Part shown: positions 1 through 8,902 of the stretch, piece by piece
Position numbering within the stretch: position 1 is the first letter of the stretch
How the letters are laid out: the number at the start of each line of letters is the position of its first letter
Origin: Dokdonia pacifica
GTDB taxonomy: Bacteria; Bacteroidota; Bacteroidia; Flavobacteriales; Flavobacteriaceae
Reading direction: 5' to 3'
Assembly: GCF_900188275.1 (NCBI RefSeq)
Contig: NZ_FZNY01000004.1
Span: 1 to 64,000 of the forward strand
DNA: 64,000 nucleotides
Notes under the pieces: model-generated
What the model saw: only the letters and a program-made list of their open reading frames with translations
Told to the model about the DNA's origin: nothing
Databases searched by the model: none
Translations under genes and position numbers: made by a program

Positions 1-171
1 AGTGGACTTGCAGGTTTTCAAGTATCAGACAGTATGCTTATAGGTTTAGCCTATGATCGTGAGACAACAGATTTAGGAGATACCACATTTAATGATGGAA
101 GTTTTGAAGTTTTCCTTAGATTTGAACTGTTTAACGAGTATGATAGGTTATTAACACCTAGATTCTTCTAA
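1..171 (+). CDS. PorP/SprF family T9SS membrane protein, C-terminal fragment
   Basis: The reading frame is open from the window edge to TAA at 169-171 and gives 56 residues. It ends in the pattern usual for PorP/SprF proteins: a GLAYD strand, a glycine-rich turn, then a GSFEVFLRFEL strand and a terminal PRFF. PorP/SprF proteins are outer membrane beta-barrels of the type IX secretion and gliding machinery. The next gene, 42 bases on, encodes a PorE-like protein, a usual partner, which supports the call. The N-terminal part lies outside the window. The family call rests on a short tail, so some doubt remains. Confidence 0.7.
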   Translation, partial: SGLAGFQVSDSMLIGLAYDRETTDLGDTTFNDGSFEVFLRFELFNEYDRLLTPRFF

Positions 172-213
172 TAAAAGAGAATAGCATATAATTATTATTT
201 AAAACTAAAATTA

Positions 214-2166
214 ATGAAACTTCACGTTTATATACTAACAGCTTTATTCTCACTAGTAGGAGTGACTAGCTTTGCTCAGGAAGGGAAAATATCTAGAGCA
301 GATAAGAAATTTGATCAGTATGCTTTTGTAGATGCACGTAAAATATATCTTGACGTTGCAGAAAAAGGATATGAATCTGCCGATTTATTCCAAAAACTAG
401 CAGACTCTTATTATTTCAATGCTGAATATACAAATGCAGAAGTATGGTATAAAAAGTTAATTGATACCTACCAAGAAGAAGTTCAACCGGAATACTATTT
501 TAGATACTCACAAACATTAAGAGCTTTAAAAAATTATGAGTTAGCAGATGCTATGATGACTCGATTTAATGACCTTAATGGAACAGATACAAGAGCGACA
601 TTATTTAAAGAGTCTCCAGATTATTTACGTGAGATATCTGAATACAAGAAAAGTAAATATACGCTTGAAGATATAAGAAGTATTAATTCAAGATATTCAG
701 ACTTTGCACCTACCGAATTTGAAGGAAAATTGATTTTTGCATCAACAAGAGATTCTGGAGGAAGTGTTAGACGTATTCATAAATGGAATAACCAACCGTT
801 TTTAGATCTATATCAAACTAGAATAGGTGAACAGTCAGGATCTTTCTCAAAACCATCAAAGTTTAATAAAAAACTAAATTCAAAATTTCACGAAAGTACA
901 ACTGCCTTTTCAAAAGATGGAAGTACAGTATATTTTACACGTAACAATTATACAAAAGGGAGTTATAAGAAAGATAAAAACGGAACAAACAAGCTAAAGA
1001 TCTATAAATCTACTAGAGAAGAAGGAAAGGGATGGACAGAAGCCGTTGAGATGCCTTTTAATAGTGATGAATATTCTACAGCACACCCTGCATTAAATGC
1101 AGATAATACAAAATTATATTTTGCATCAGATATGGAAGGAACTATAGGTCTTTCTGATATTTGGGTAGTAGATATTAATGAAGATGGAACGTATGGTACG
1201 CCTGTTAATGTAGGCCGCCCAATTAATACAGAAGGAAGAGAGACATTTCCTTTTATGAGTAAAAATGGAAACCTATATTTTGCTTCAGATGGTCATCCTG
1301 GCTTAGGAGGATTAGATGTATATGTGACAAGTCCACAATTACAAAACGATGAACAAGAAATTATAAATGTTGGAAAACCTATTAATAGTTCTTATGACGA
1401 TTTTACATTTATAGTAAACGATGAAACCAAATTAGGATACTTTGCTTCCAATCGTAAAACTGGAATGGGGAGTGATGATATTTATCGCTTTGTACAAGAA
1501 ATAATACCATGTGATATTCTAGTAGATGGTAAAGTGATAGATAAAGACTCAGGAGATCCAATCTCAGGAGCAACTGTGCAATTAATAGATAGTTCTGGAG
1601 AAGTGGTTACTTCTATGCTTAGTGAGACCAATGGAGGTTATAATTTTGATACCGCAAACTGTGAAGAGCAATATATCGTAAGAGCTATAAAAGAAACTTA
1701 TAATGGAGATGAAGTAGTATTCACTACACCAGATGAGTCTAAAACGATTACTAATAATTTGAGATTAGAACTTGCTCAAAAACCTATTGAAGTGGGTGAT
1801 GATTTAACAGTACTATTAGAACTTAATCCTATTTACTTTGATTTTGATAGATTTAATATCCGTCCAGATGCAGCTTTAGAGTTAGAAAAAGTAATATCTG
1901 TAATGAAGCAATATCCAACTATGGTGATAGATGCTAGATCGCATACAGATAGTCGTGGAGTAGACAGCTACAACTTAAGCCTGTCTGATAAAAGAGCAAA
2001 ATCTACAGTAGCATATATTATTAGTCAAGGAATAGAGAGTAGTAGAATTTCTGGAGCTGGATATGGAGAAACTCAATTAGTAAATGATTGTGGAAACGAT
2101 GCTAACTGTTCAGAAGAAGATCATCAACTTAACAGAAGATCTGAGTTTATTGTGATCAAAAAATAA
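214..2166 (+). CDS. PorE-like OmpA family protein (TPR, beta-propeller, CRD, OmpA_C)
   Basis: This 650-residue protein has a Sec signal peptide (residues 1-21, cut after FAQ), TPR-like helices (about 25-125), PD40-type beta-propeller repeats (about 160-425, with repeated LYFASD/YFASN strands), a carboxypeptidase regulatory-like domain (about 435-515, starting CDILVDGKV) and an OmpA C-terminal peptidoglycan-binding domain (about 540-650, with FDFDRFNIRP, SHTDSRG and NRRSEF). This domain order is that of PorE of Porphyromonas gingivalis, which anchors the T9SS core to peptidoglycan. The gene follows a PorP/SprF gene in the same direction. It is probably periplasmic and bound to the cell wall. 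Many Flavobacteria carry several such PorP/OmpA pairs, so whether this one is the core secretion copy or an accessory one cannot be told. Confidence 0.8.
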   Translation: MKLHVYILTALFSLVGVTSFAQEGKISRADKKFDQYAFVDARKIYLDVAEKGYESADLFQKLADSYYFNAEYTNAEVWYKKLIDTYQEEVQPEYYFRYSQTLRALKNYELADAMMTRFNDLNGTDTRATLFKESPDYLREISEYKKSKYTLEDIRSINSRYSDFAPTEFEGKLIFASTRDSGGSVRRIHKWNNQPFLDLYQTRIGEQSGSFSKPSKFNKKLNSKFHESTTAFSKDGSTVYFTRNNYTKGSYKKDKNGTNKLKIYKSTREEGKGWTEAVEMPFNSDEYSTAHPALNADNTKLYFASDMEGTIGLSDIWVVDINEDGTYGTPVNVGRPINTEGRETFPFMSKNGNLYFASDGHPGLGGLDVYVTSPQLQNDEQEIINVGKPINSSYDDFTFIVNDETKLGYFASNRKTGMGSDDIYRFVQEIIPCDILVDGKVIDKDSGDPISGATVQLIDSSGEVVTSMLSETNGGYNFDTANCEEQYIVRAIKETYNGDEVVFTTPDESKTITNNLRLELAQKPIEVGDDLTVLLELNPIYFDFDRFNIRPDAALELEKVISVMKQYPTMVIDARSHTDSRGVDSYNLSLSDKRAKSTVAYIISQGIESSRISGAGYGETQLVNDCGNDANCSEEDHQLNRRSEFIVIKK

Positions 2167-2190
2167 TCAAATAAAGATACGTACACATAG

Positions 2191-2221
2191 AAAGCCTTTC
2201 AGAAATGAAGGGCTTTTTTTT
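2191..2221 (+). terminator. Rho-independent terminator after the PorE-like gene
   Basis: AAAGCCTTTC (2191-2200) pairs with GAAGGGCTTT (2207-2216) with one wobble. A T-run continues to 2221. Confidence 0.8.
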
Positions 2222-2222
2222 G

Positions 2223-2246
2223 TATACGCTTTCGCGAAAGCGTATA
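2223..2246. repeat. Flavobacterial palindromic repeat, copy 1 (intergenic)
   Basis: This is a perfect 24-bp palindrome centred at 2234/2235 on the core TACGCTTTCGCGAAAGCGTA. It lies just after a terminator, between convergent genes, and is one of the longest copies in the window. Confidence 0.9.
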
Positions 2247-2278
2247 AAGAAAACATATAGTATAGCAGTAACTTGATC

Positions 2279-2788
2279 TTATGACCAAACAAACAACGTG
2301 TCACTATATGCAAAAAGCTTATAGATAAACAAAACAAGGAATATAACGGTGACAATAAACTTCATAAAGGTAGAAGCTACAAAACCTAAGAAAGAGCCTA
2401 CAGCGGCTTTAAAAGCTGTTTTAGAGTCACTCTGATTAAAGATAAGCTCCCCAATCAATGCACCTACAAATGGGCCTATTAAAATTCCAAATGGAATAGG
2501 AGAAAAAATACCTACAAATAATCCAATCATAGTTCCTATTGCACCAGCCCTACTTCCTCCAAAACGTTTGGTCCCTATAGAGGGGATGATATAATCTAAA
2601 ATAAAAATGAGAATTGCTACAAATAAGGTAATCCCCAAAAAGGTATAATCCATAGGTACCCCTTTGGTAAAATGTAAGACCAAAAGCCCCAACCAACTCA
2701 CTGGAGGGCCTGGCAATACAGGAATAAAACTACCAATAATGCCTAAAAGTACAAGCAATAAACTCAAAAATACAAGAAGTAAATCCAT
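2279..2788 (-). CDS. DUF456 domain membrane protein
   Basis: The 169-residue protein is mostly hydrophobic, with about four or five membrane segments. It carries DUF456 hallmarks: an N-terminal GxIGSFIPVLPGPPVSWLGLL segment, IGTKRFGGSRAG in the middle, and a glycine-rich helix pair (GILIGPFVGALIGEL). The family is of unknown function. It is convergent with the upstream PorE-like gene and divergent from the blaI operon. Confidence 0.85.
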   Translation of the reverse strand: MDLLLVFLSLLLVLLGIIGSFIPVLPGPPVSWLGLLVLHFTKGVPMDYTFLGITLFVAILIFILDYIIPSIGTKRFGGSRAGAIGTMIGLFVGIFSPIPFGILIGPFVGALIGELIFNQSDSKTAFKAAVGSFLGFVASTFMKFIVTVIFLVLFIYKLFAYSDTLFVWS

Positions 2789-2848
2789 CTTAACGTGTGT
2801 AATTACAGACCATATGACGCTTTAAATGTTAATTTGTTACAATTTTTT

Positions 2849-2889
2849 AACTAAAAAATTAGTTTAAACTAAGAATTTAGTTATATTTG
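2849..2889 (+). promoter_or_regulatory. Tandem operator dyads and promoter of the blaI-M56 operon
   Basis: Two near-identical dyads of form AACTAA-N4-TTAGTT lie 18 bp apart: AACTAAAAAATTAGTT (2849-2864) and AACTAAGAATTTAGTT (2867-2882). The second abuts TATATTTG (2882-2889), a perfect match to the Bacteroidota -7 box TAnnTTTG. BlaI/MecI proteins bind dyads as dimers, so these are probably sites for the repressor encoded 67 bases downstream. That would give autoregulation by promoter occlusion. The binding itself is inferred. Confidence 0.65.
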
Positions 2890-2956
2890 TAAGACAATCT
2901 TTAAAATACAACTTTTAAAAAGAATCATTTACAGATCACTAATAGATATATAACTA

Positions 2957-3322
2957 ATGAAACAACTCACAAAAGCCGAAGAAGATATTATGCAAATCCT
3001 ATGGGATCTTAAGGAAGCTAATGTTGCTGCTATTATAGAAAAGTTGCCAGAACCAAAACCAGCTTACAATACAGTATCTACTATTGTTAGAATTCTTGAG
3101 AATAAAGAATTTGTAGGATATCGTAAAGAGGGAAGGGGACATATTTATTTTCCTTTAGTTCAAAAGGCAGACTATAGTAATCAAACGCTTAATAAATTAA
3201 TGAATGGCTATTTTCAAGGGTCATTTAAAAGTATGGTATCCTTCTTTATGAAGAAAAATGACATTAATATGTCTGAAATGGAAGAGATTATGAGAGAAAT
3301 TAATAAAGAAGAAAACCAATGA
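2957..3322 (+). CDS. BlaI/MecI/CopY family transcriptional repressor
   Basis: The 121-residue length and sequence fit the family: an N-terminal winged helix (KAEEDIMQILWDL, then YNTVSTIVRILENKEFVGY as recognition helix and wing) and a C-terminal dimer region. In the classical system a BlaR1 sensor protease triggers cleavage of BlaI and lifts repression. The stop overlaps the start of the M56 gene by ATGA (3319-3322), so the two are translationally coupled. Twin dyads upstream are the likely operator. No beta-lactamase lies in the operon, so the trigger is probably some other envelope signal. Confidence 0.9.
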   Translation: MKQLTKAEEDIMQILWDLKEANVAAIIEKLPEPKPAYNTVSTIVRILENKEFVGYRKEGRGHIYFPLVQKADYSNQTLNKLMNGYFQGSFKSMVSFFMKKNDINMSEMEEIMREINKEENQ

Positions 3323-4908
3323 TACACTATATCCTCCAGATTGTTGCTTATCAATTGCTATTTTTAGTAGTTTATGATGTCTTTTTAAAAAAGGAAACCT
3401 TTTTTAATTGGAATAGGTGTTACTTACTTATCACACCTATACTCAGTTTTATACTTCCATTTATTCAAATAGATGCGATTCGAGAAACGGTTCCAGCTTC
3501 TTATACAATTACATTGCCAGAAGTATTACTGCAAACCAGTCTTACAGATACAACCTTAAATGGAGGAATGCTTGATGAAGTAGTACTTACAGGTACAAAA
3601 CCTATTAATTTTATTACTTGGATACTTACTATATGGGTAGTTGGAATGATTCTGAGTTTAGGCTATTTTGCTTATAAGATTATAAAAATCCAGCTATTAA
3701 AAAATAAAGGAACTTTACAGCAAATAGGAGCATTACAAATTATCACACTACCTAATTCAGATACTGCTTTCTCTTTTTTTAATACTATTTTCTTAGGAGC
3801 AAACCTTTCAGAAATACAACGAGATAATATCATGCTTCATGAGACCATTCATATCAAGGAAGGACACTCATTAGATATGTTGTTTTTTGAAGTGCTTCGT
3901 ATTGTGTGCTGGTTTAATCCATTGGTGTATATATATCAAAATAAAATGATGCTCCTCCAAGAGTACACAGCAGATGCTAAAGTAGTTTCTCAAAACGGGA
4001 AAAAAAGCTATTACCAAAGCTTGTTATCACAAGTGTTTAAAACAGAAAATATTTCATTTATCAATACATTTTTTAATCATTCACTCATCAAAAAACGAAT
4101 TATTATGTTACAAAAAGCAAAATCAAATCAAGTATCTCAATTAAAATATTTGGTCCTCGTCCCTTTAATTTTTGGGATATTAATCTATACTTCCTGTAGT
4201 AATGACAATAGTCTTGAAACTCCTACAGAAGCAAATATTGAAAGTTTAAGTTATGAACTTGCAAAAGGAGAAGATCTAGAAGGTGAGAAACTAAAAACAC
4301 ATCAAGCCTATGAGGCATTTTTAATAGCAAACCCTGATTATGTAGGATGGACGTCAATAAACGAAGAGGGAACTAAACTTTCTTATAGTGTTCATAAGCT
4401 AAGCGAAGGGAAACCAGAAGGATATGCTGAACTTACATATAACAAAGGAGATGAAAGCTATACTGTCTATATGAATCTAGGAACTCCTAAAGCTCCTCCT
4501 ACAGATGATATTACTATGATTAAAGAAACAGTCATCAATCCAGAAGCTGGAGATGACATTCCTTTTGCTATTATAGATCAAGTACCTGTTTTTCCAAATT
4601 GTACAGGAACAAATGAAGAGCGTAAAGAATGTATGAGTAATAGTATCTCTAAGCATGTAAACAGAGGATTTGATACTTCTTTAGCAACGACACTAGGTCT
4701 TACAGGTGTTAACAGAATTTTTGCTTCCTTTAAAATAGATAAAAACGGTAATGTTGTAAATATTAGAACTCGCGCTCCGCATCCTGCACTAGAAACAGAA
4801 ACAAAAAGAGTGTTAGAAACACTTCCTCAAATGCAACCAGGAGAGCAAGATGGACAACCCGTAGGCGTATTATATAGTCTGCCTATTACATTTAAAATCC
4901 AATCGTAA
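3319..4908 (+). CDS. M56 (BlaR1-like) sensor metallopeptidase with TonB-like C-terminal domain
   Basis: The 529-residue protein has N-terminal membrane helices (about 1-20, 34-52, 98-122), a zinc-binding HETIH (H174, E175, H178) followed by a membrane-proximal FEVLRIVCWFNPLVY segment typical of M56 peptidases, and another helix near 275-293. A periplasmic region then ends in a TonB C-terminal-like domain (about 410-529: FPNCTG, a paired Cys 10 residues on, FKIDKNGNV, RAPHPALE, LPITF). The BlaR1 relationship suggests signal-triggered proteolysis of the BlaI protein. In place of the penicillin-binding sensor of BlaR1 it has the TonB-like module, which recurs in small secreted proteins at 55708-57588. 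The sensed ligand is unknown. Confidence 0.85.
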   Translation: MIHYILQIVAYQLLFLVVYDVFLKKETFFNWNRCYLLITPILSFILPFIQIDAIRETVPASYTITLPEVLLQTSLTDTTLNGGMLDEVVLTGTKPINFITWILTIWVVGMILSLGYFAYKIIKIQLLKNKGTLQQIGALQIITLPNSDTAFSFFNTIFLGANLSEIQRDNIMLHETIHIKEGHSLDMLFFEVLRIVCWFNPLVYIYQNKMMLLQEYTADAKVVSQNGKKSYYQSLLSQVFKTENISFINTFFNHSLIKKRIIMLQKAKSNQVSQLKYLVLVPLIFGILIYTSCSNDNSLETPTEANIESLSYELAKGEDLEGEKLKTHQAYEAFLIANPDYVGWTSINEEGTKLSYSVHKLSEGKPEGYAELTYNKGDESYTVYMNLGTPKAPPTDDITMIKETVINPEAGDDIPFAIIDQVPVFPNCTGTNEERKECMSNSISKHVNRGFDTSLATTLGLTGVNRIFASFKIDKNGNVVNIRTRAPHPALETETKRVLETLPQMQPGEQDGQPVGVLYSLPITFKIQS

Positions 4909-4932
4909 TATAAACACCACAGATTAGGAGTT

Positions 4933-6345
4933 ATGACAAGATACATTATAGAAATACTATGCTTTCAAGCAATATTCTTGGTAGGCTATAAGGTCTTTTT
5001 AAAAAAAGAAACCTTTTTTACCTATAACAGAATGTATTTACTCATAACTCCTATACTATCCATCATATTACCTTTTTTAAAGATTGCCGCATTACAGGCG
5101 ATGGTTCCTATCCAGGAAGTAGCTACGGTGCTACCTGAAGTAATATTAGAGAGCTATAATACACCCAATATAGATACTGTAAAACCGACTACTGTTTTGA
5201 TATCAAATACACCTGGCTATAGGTTTAGTTGGATGCATGTATACTATTTAGGTATGGCTATTAGTGCACTTCTATTTAGTTATAAGCTGTTTCAATTTAC
5301 ACGCCTTTTTCGTTTTAAAGAAAAGCAAAAACGAGTCATTATATTACCAGACAGTACTCAGGCATTTACATTTTTTAATTATGTATTTCTGGGAGAGAAG
5401 TTAAGTTCGCTTTCGCGAAAGCATATATTGGCACATGAACGTATACATATCAAGCAAAAACATACATTGGATTTACTGCTTTTTGAAATGCTGCGTATTG
5501 TATTTTGGTTTAACCCATTAGTATACATCTTTCAAAAAGAAATCACACTTATACATGAGTATTTAGCCGATGGGTATGCCCTAGGAAACACCACAAAGAA
5601 GCAGTATTATGAAGAACTATTAAATACAGCTTTTGATACAAAACAATTTTCGTTCATCAATCCATTTTTTAATCATTCAATTATCAAAAAACGAATTATT
5701 ATGTTACAGAAAACAAAATCAAAACAAATAGCAAAAGCAAAATATTTATTCTTAGTACCAGCACTTTTTGCCATATTAGTATACACCGCTTGTACAGATG
5801 CTACAGCAGGAGGAACAGGTTATAGTACTTCAGATAGTGAGATCATTAAAAATATTGAAGTACTTAAAAACTCAATAGCAAAACAAGGAAGCTTAACAGA
5901 AGAAGAAGAGAAAGCTCTTAAAGTATTAACCGCAGTAACTTCAAAGGATGAGAATATTCTAAAAGATAGTACCTATGACGATGTACTAAACGATTTAGAT
6001 ATTCCATTTGGAGTACTAGAACAAGTGCCAGCTTATCCGGGATGCTCGGGCTCTAAAGAAGAAATAAAAAAGTGTACTACTCAAAAAATTAAGGAGCATG
6101 CAACCAAAGAATTTAATGGGAAACTTCCAGAACAGTTAGGACTTACAGGAATAAAAAGAGTAGTAGCTGTTTTTAAAATAGATGTAGAAGGGAATATTGT
6201 AAATGTGCGTGCCCGCGGAGCACACCCAGAACTAGAAAAAGAAGCCATTAGAGTCATCAAAACATTACCAAAAATGATACCTGGTGAAAAAGATGGGAAA
6301 AAAGTAGGTGTATTATATGAACTTCCATTTACGTTCTCACTTTAA
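4933..6345 (+). CDS. Second M56 sensor metallopeptidase with TonB-like C-terminal domain
   Basis: This 470-residue paralog of the preceding gene, 24 bases after it, has the same layout: membrane helices, a zinc motif HERIH (H168, E169, H172), FEMLRIVFWFNPLVY, a helix near 290-305, and a TonB-like domain at about 352-470 (YPGCSG, paired Cys, FKIDVEGNIV, RGAHPELEKEA, LPFTF). A copy of the palindromic repeat at 5408-5422 encodes LSRKH (160-164), just before the zinc helix, where the other paralog reads LSEIQRDN. So the repeat has been accepted inside a catalytic domain. One BlaI repressor serves two sensors, which suggests different inputs to one regulator. Confidence 0.85.
   Translation: MTRYIIEILCFQAIFLVGYKVFLKKETFFTYNRMYLLITPILSIILPFLKIAALQAMVPIQEVATVLPEVILESYNTPNIDTVKPTTVLISNTPGYRFSWMHVYYLGMAISALLFSYKLFQFTRLFRFKEKQKRVIILPDSTQAFTFFNYVFLGEKLSSLSRKHILAHERIHIKQKHTLDLLLFEMLRIVFWFNPLVYIFQKEITLIHEYLADGYALGNTTKKQYYEELLNTAFDTKQFSFINPFFNHSIIKKRIIMLQKTKSKQIAKAKYLFLVPALFAILVYTACTDATAGGTGYSTSDSEIIKNIEVLKNSIAKQGSLTEEEEKALKVLTAVTSKDENILKDSTYDDVLNDLDIPFGVLEQVPAYPGCSGSKEEIKKCTTQKIKEHATKEFNGKLPEQLGLTGIKRVVAVFKIDVEGNIVNVRARGAHPELEKEAIRVIKTLPKMIPGEKDGKKVGVLYELPFTFSL
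5408..5422. repeat. Palindromic repeat, copy 2 (inside M56 gene, LSRK frame)
   Basis: The core GCTTTCGCGAAAGC (5409-5422) is read as L-S-R-K in the M56 protein, 4-10 residues before its HExxH motif. Confidence 0.85.
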
Positions 6346-6372
6346 CATACGGCAATAAATAACTGCCTAATA

Positions 6373-7602
6373 ATGGGTATAAATCATTTTATGACAAGAG
6401 TACTAGTATGTATTGGGTTTATTTGTATAAACTTTTGTGCAATGGCACAGTTTTCTCAAAATAAAGACAATGAGTTAATTCTAGGAACTGTTGATTCACT
6501 CTTTTCAAAAACACTCAATGAGCAAAGAGAAATTTGGGTCCATCTTCCAGAAAAAATAGAAGACGGAAAAAAATATCCTGTCATTTATGTATTAGACGGG
6601 AGAGGGCATTTCCATACAGTTACAGGTATTTTAAAACTCCTTGAAAAATGGAACCTACCCAAATCTATTGTAGTTGGAATTTCCAATACGGATAGAACAA
6701 GAGATTTTACACCCACAAACGTTCCTTTCCAAAGGGGTCATAAGTCTGAAACCTCTGGAGGAGCAGCTAATTTTTTGACATTTATAGAAAAAGAATTGAA
6801 ACCTTTTGTAGAGAGTAAGTATCCTATCGATACGATGAGTACTATCATAGGGCATTCTACAGGAGGTCTTTTTGTACTCTATACCTATACACATCATCCA
6901 GATGTATTTGATAATTACTTAGCAATTGACCCAAGTTTATGGTGGGATAAAGAAAAGTTAGTAAAACAATCAGAAAAGTTGCTTAGTACATCTACATATC
7001 AAAACAAACCATTGTATGTTGCAGTGGCTAATAGCGTAGGGGTAGATACAGTTAAGGTGCGAAAACTTAGATCAGAGCCAACAGAAATGTTAAGAGCAAA
7101 CCTTAATTTTCATGATATTTTAGTAAAAAATAAAGGTCATATAGAATTTACTTGGGATTATCAAGGAAGTGAAGATCATGGAAGTGTAGTGGTACCAGGA
7201 ATGTATAATGGATTACGATCATTGTTTTCATGGTATCCATTTCCAGAAAGATGGAGATTTAATACGCCAAAAGCATATACTGCAGAAGAATTAACAACGC
7301 CTTTTTATACTCATTTTGAAGAGTTAAGTAAACGTTTTAAGCGAGAAGTAAAACCCGATTGGCAGTTTATAAATGATGTTGGCTTTTTTATAGTAACATC
7401 ACATAAATTACCTAAAAAAGCACAAGCCTATTTAGAAATGAATTTGAAGTATTATCCAGAAGAATCAAAGAGTTATGTTGCAATGGGAGATTATTATGTC
7501 ATGATCAAAAAAAAGGATGAGGCTATAAGTCACTTCGAAAAAGCAATTGCCATTGATGGTAATAAAGAAGCTCAAGAAAAATTAAAAAAATTAAAAAAAT
7601 AG
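6373..7602 (+). CDS. Secreted alpha/beta hydrolase, putative esterase (PF00756-type) with TPR tail
   Basis: The 409-residue protein has a signal peptide ending in AMAQ. The start may be the second Met (codon 7, 6391), which gives a more normal signal peptide. The esterase domain has YPVIYVLDGR near residue 68, a nucleophile elbow GHSTGG (S162), and a late EDHGS segment that may give the catalytic His. TPR-like helices end the protein (AQAYLEMNLKYYPEESKSYVAMGDYY). Relatives are IroE/Fes-type or general esterases; the substrate cannot be told. It lies 27 bases after the second M56 gene and is probably a target of the BlaI regulon. Confidence 0.75.
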   Translation: MGINHFMTRVLVCIGFICINFCAMAQFSQNKDNELILGTVDSLFSKTLNEQREIWVHLPEKIEDGKKYPVIYVLDGRGHFHTVTGILKLLEKWNLPKSIVVGISNTDRTRDFTPTNVPFQRGHKSETSGGAANFLTFIEKELKPFVESKYPIDTMSTIIGHSTGGLFVLYTYTHHPDVFDNYLAIDPSLWWDKEKLVKQSEKLLSTSTYQNKPLYVAVANSVGVDTVKVRKLRSEPTEMLRANLNFHDILVKNKGHIEFTWDYQGSEDHGSVVVPGMYNGLRSLFSWYPFPERWRFNTPKAYTAEELTTPFYTHFEELSKRFKREVKPDWQFINDVGFFIVTSHKLPKKAQAYLEMNLKYYPEESKSYVAMGDYYVMIKKKDEAISHFEKAIAIDGNKEAQEKLKKLKK

Positions 7603-7636
7603 ACAGATAAAATAGTATTAAAAAATATAACAATAC

Positions 7637-8842
7637 ATGAAGAGATACCTCATACTTCTTTTTTTTACGAGTATTATTAGTAACGCCGAAGCACAGTCTT
7701 CGGCTTTAACTATTGCAGATAGTTTGTATGCAGTAGGAAGCTATACAAAAGCTATAGAGCAATATCAGTTAATACCAGATCAAAATGCAAAAACACTACT
7801 GCAAATTGCGCGATCGTATCGTGGTTTAGGAAATAAAAAAGCAGCAATAGAAGCCTATGTAGCATCACTTACTCAAAACAAGGAACAACCTATCGCAGCT
7901 ACAGAATATGGAAGGCTTTTAATTTCTAGAGGAAAACATAGTACTGCCGATACTATTTTTATGGAGTTGTCACAAAAGTATCCTGATAATCCAGAATATT
8001 TTTATCAACGGGGGAGAGCATTAAAACTACTTGAAAAGAAAGGAGATTCTCTATGGAAGAAAACAGCAACTACAAAGAGTGAAGAAATATTTTCTAAAGC
8101 TGTACAACTAGATTCTACACATCAAAAAGCACTCTATCAATTAGGATTACATTATTTGGGAAAACGTGATTATCCTGTAGTAGATAAAATCTGTTATAAA
8201 GCTTTAGAGATAGATCCTGATAATGTAGAAATGGTGAATATTTTAGCACAAAATTACTACTTGAGAGGGTGGCATGATGAGTCCATCACTTGGTTTGAAA
8301 AACTAATAGCATTAGGACAAACATCACCTTTCATTCATAATAATTTGGGAGTGAGTTATCGTCAAACAAATAGATATCAGAAAGCAATAGAACAATATTT
8401 GATTTTATTAGGGATAGATGATGAAGATTACGGAGTTCATCATATACTAGCCGAATTATATGGAAAAATAAGAGATATAGAAAAAGCAGAGTATCATGCC
8501 AAACAGGCATTATATTTTAAAGACCTACCATTAGACGATATCTATTATACATTAGGAAACGCTTACCAGATCAATAAAAAATTTGAAAAGGCAATAGTTC
8601 AGTATAGAAAAGTCGTTAAAATAAATCCTTCCAATATACGAGCACAATATAACATTCCTGTGTGTGCCGATAATTATTATGAAAATAAAAAAGAAGTCGT
8701 AAAACTCTATGAACAGTTTTTAGAAAAACATAAAGAGTCCAAAGATAGAGCAGCCACATTTTATAAGACAATGACAGAAAGACGGCTTACTGTATTAAAA
8801 GAAGAGCTTTTTTTAAAAGAAGGAGAAGATAAAAAAGACTAA
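7637..8842 (+). CDS. Secreted tetratricopeptide repeat protein
   Basis: The 401-residue protein starts with a signal peptide (residues 1-19, ending AEAQ). Nearly all the rest is TPR repeats, for example YTKAIEQYQLIPD, KALYQLGLHYLGKRDY, YQKAIEQYLILLG and FEKAIVQYRKVVKINPSN. TPR proteins act as protein-binding scaffolds, here in the periplasm or at the outer membrane. It sits 34 bases after the esterase, which also ends in TPR-like helices, and is probably in the blaI operon. No catalytic domain is visible. Confidence 0.75.
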   Translation: MKRYLILLFFTSIISNAEAQSSALTIADSLYAVGSYTKAIEQYQLIPDQNAKTLLQIARSYRGLGNKKAAIEAYVASLTQNKEQPIAATEYGRLLISRGKHSTADTIFMELSQKYPDNPEYFYQRGRALKLLEKKGDSLWKKTATTKSEEIFSKAVQLDSTHQKALYQLGLHYLGKRDYPVVDKICYKALEIDPDNVEMVNILAQNYYLRGWHDESITWFEKLIALGQTSPFIHNNLGVSYRQTNRYQKAIEQYLILLGIDDEDYGVHHILAELYGKIRDIEKAEYHAKQALYFKDLPLDDIYYTLGNAYQINKKFEKAIVQYRKVVKINPSNIRAQYNIPVCADNYYENKKEVVKLYEQFLEKHKESKDRAATFYKTMTERRLTVLKEELFLKEGEDKKD

Positions 8843-8902
8843 AAACACCTTTTAGGAGAACATCATATAATATTGTAAATTTCATCCAACAAATAAAATG
8901 GT

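Noticed and set aside
2167-2355. Minus-strand frame of 62 codons
   Set aside because: It runs through the terminator and the palindromic repeat and overlaps the DUF456 gene; no family likeness.
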